Positions 54,423 through 54,478 of a stretch of DNA of 54,478 nucleotides are shown here, piece after piece; positions within the stretch are counted from its first letter, which is position 1; the number at the start of each line of letters is the position of its first letter. Source of the stretch: Muribaculaceae bacterium Isolate-104 (HZI) (GTDB lineage Bacteria; Bacteroidota; Bacteroidia; Bacteroidales; Muribaculaceae). The stretch spans positions 1 to 54,478 of the forward strand of contig RIBJ01000060.1 in NCBI GenBank assembly GCA_003762715.1, read 5' to 3'. The position numbers and the translations under genes were made by a program. The notes beneath the pieces were generated by a model, which searched no databases, had not been told where the DNA came from, and worked only from the letters and a program-made list of their open reading frames with translations.

Positions 54423-54478
54423 ATGGAGAAGAATCCTTACATAGAGTTGGCGGAATGTCTACTTCCGGAAGAAATGAT
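54423..54478 (+). CDS. Start of a probable ISAon1-like transposase N-terminal protein (partial)
   Basis: Eighteen codons before the window ends: MEKNPYIELAECLLPEEM. The M-x2-NPY-x-ELA-x-x-LLPEE start resembles the N-terminal proteins of ISAon1-type insertion sequences in Bacteroidetes, which begin with a similar LLP motif. Too short for certainty. If correct, an IS lies just downstream of the tRNA-Phe gene. Confidence 0.4.
   Translation, partial: MEKNPYIELAECLLPEEM

Noticed and set aside
1-54478. CRISPR arrays and rRNA genes
   Set aside because: No regularly spaced direct repeats and no rRNA-like sequence were seen on reading through.

Overview
The window reads as a chromosomal segment of a Bacteroidales bacterium. 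Clues are repeated TAnnTTTG-type -7 promoter elements just upstream of genes, two SusC/SusD pairs, a type IX secretion-like C-terminal tail, and Bacteroidetes-style gene orders (rplM-rpsI-rpsB-tsf; ileS-dksA-like-lspA-DUF4296). The moderately high GC and protein flavour suggest a gut Muribaculaceae-type organism, but that family-level call is inference.

Layout. 1-298: tail of a secreted protein and its terminator. 297-1727: RecD-like helicase. 1774-4857: translation operon rplM-rpsI-rpsB-tsf with promoter, leader and terminator. 4875-6826: two glycosyltransferases coupled by an ATGA overlap. 6941-8113: MFS exporter. 8228-13651: SusC/SusD/lipoprotein uptake locus. 14046-14775: rplU-rpmA. 14886-23855: efflux operon with one adaptor, one TolC-like channel and two different RND permeases. 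23966-28578: operon of a DHH phosphoesterase, a DUF4827-like lipoprotein, glmM, an NlpC/P60 hydrolase and a PAP2 phosphatase, the last three joined by 4-base overlaps. 28659-28843: a MITE-like palindromic repeat. 28936-33681: a 1581-residue secreted protein with chitobiase-like C-terminal modules and a sorting domain, related in its tail to the partial gene at the window start. 33834-39318: ileS, dksA-like, lspA, DUF4296 and a small ORF. 39328-42310 (minus): lptF/G-type permease, tgt and birA. 42381-47444 (minus): a second SusC/SusD pair. 48037-52695: a compact module of phage-head-like genes. 52777-54081: U32 protease-family protein. 54152-54224: tRNA-Phe(GAA). 54423-end: start of a probable insertion-sequence protein.

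Two things stand out. First, the second susC (44194-47444) is out of frame between its signal peptide and its mature domain. The break lies at an 8-base G tract, beside a degenerate copy of a downstream sequence; one extra G would restore a full-length receptor, so this may be a phase-variable nutrient receptor. The other susC also has an 8-base G tract, in its upstream region. Second, the 48037-52695 module holds capsid-like, connector-like and portal-like genes, but no terminase, tail, lysis or integrase gene. Promoters of unrelated host genes bound it on both sides, so it looks like a self-contained, possibly domesticated capsid cassette rather than a truncated reading of a larger prophage.

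Most remaining genes are ordinary housekeeping or envelope functions. Product names rest on motif recognition by eye; no database search was possible.
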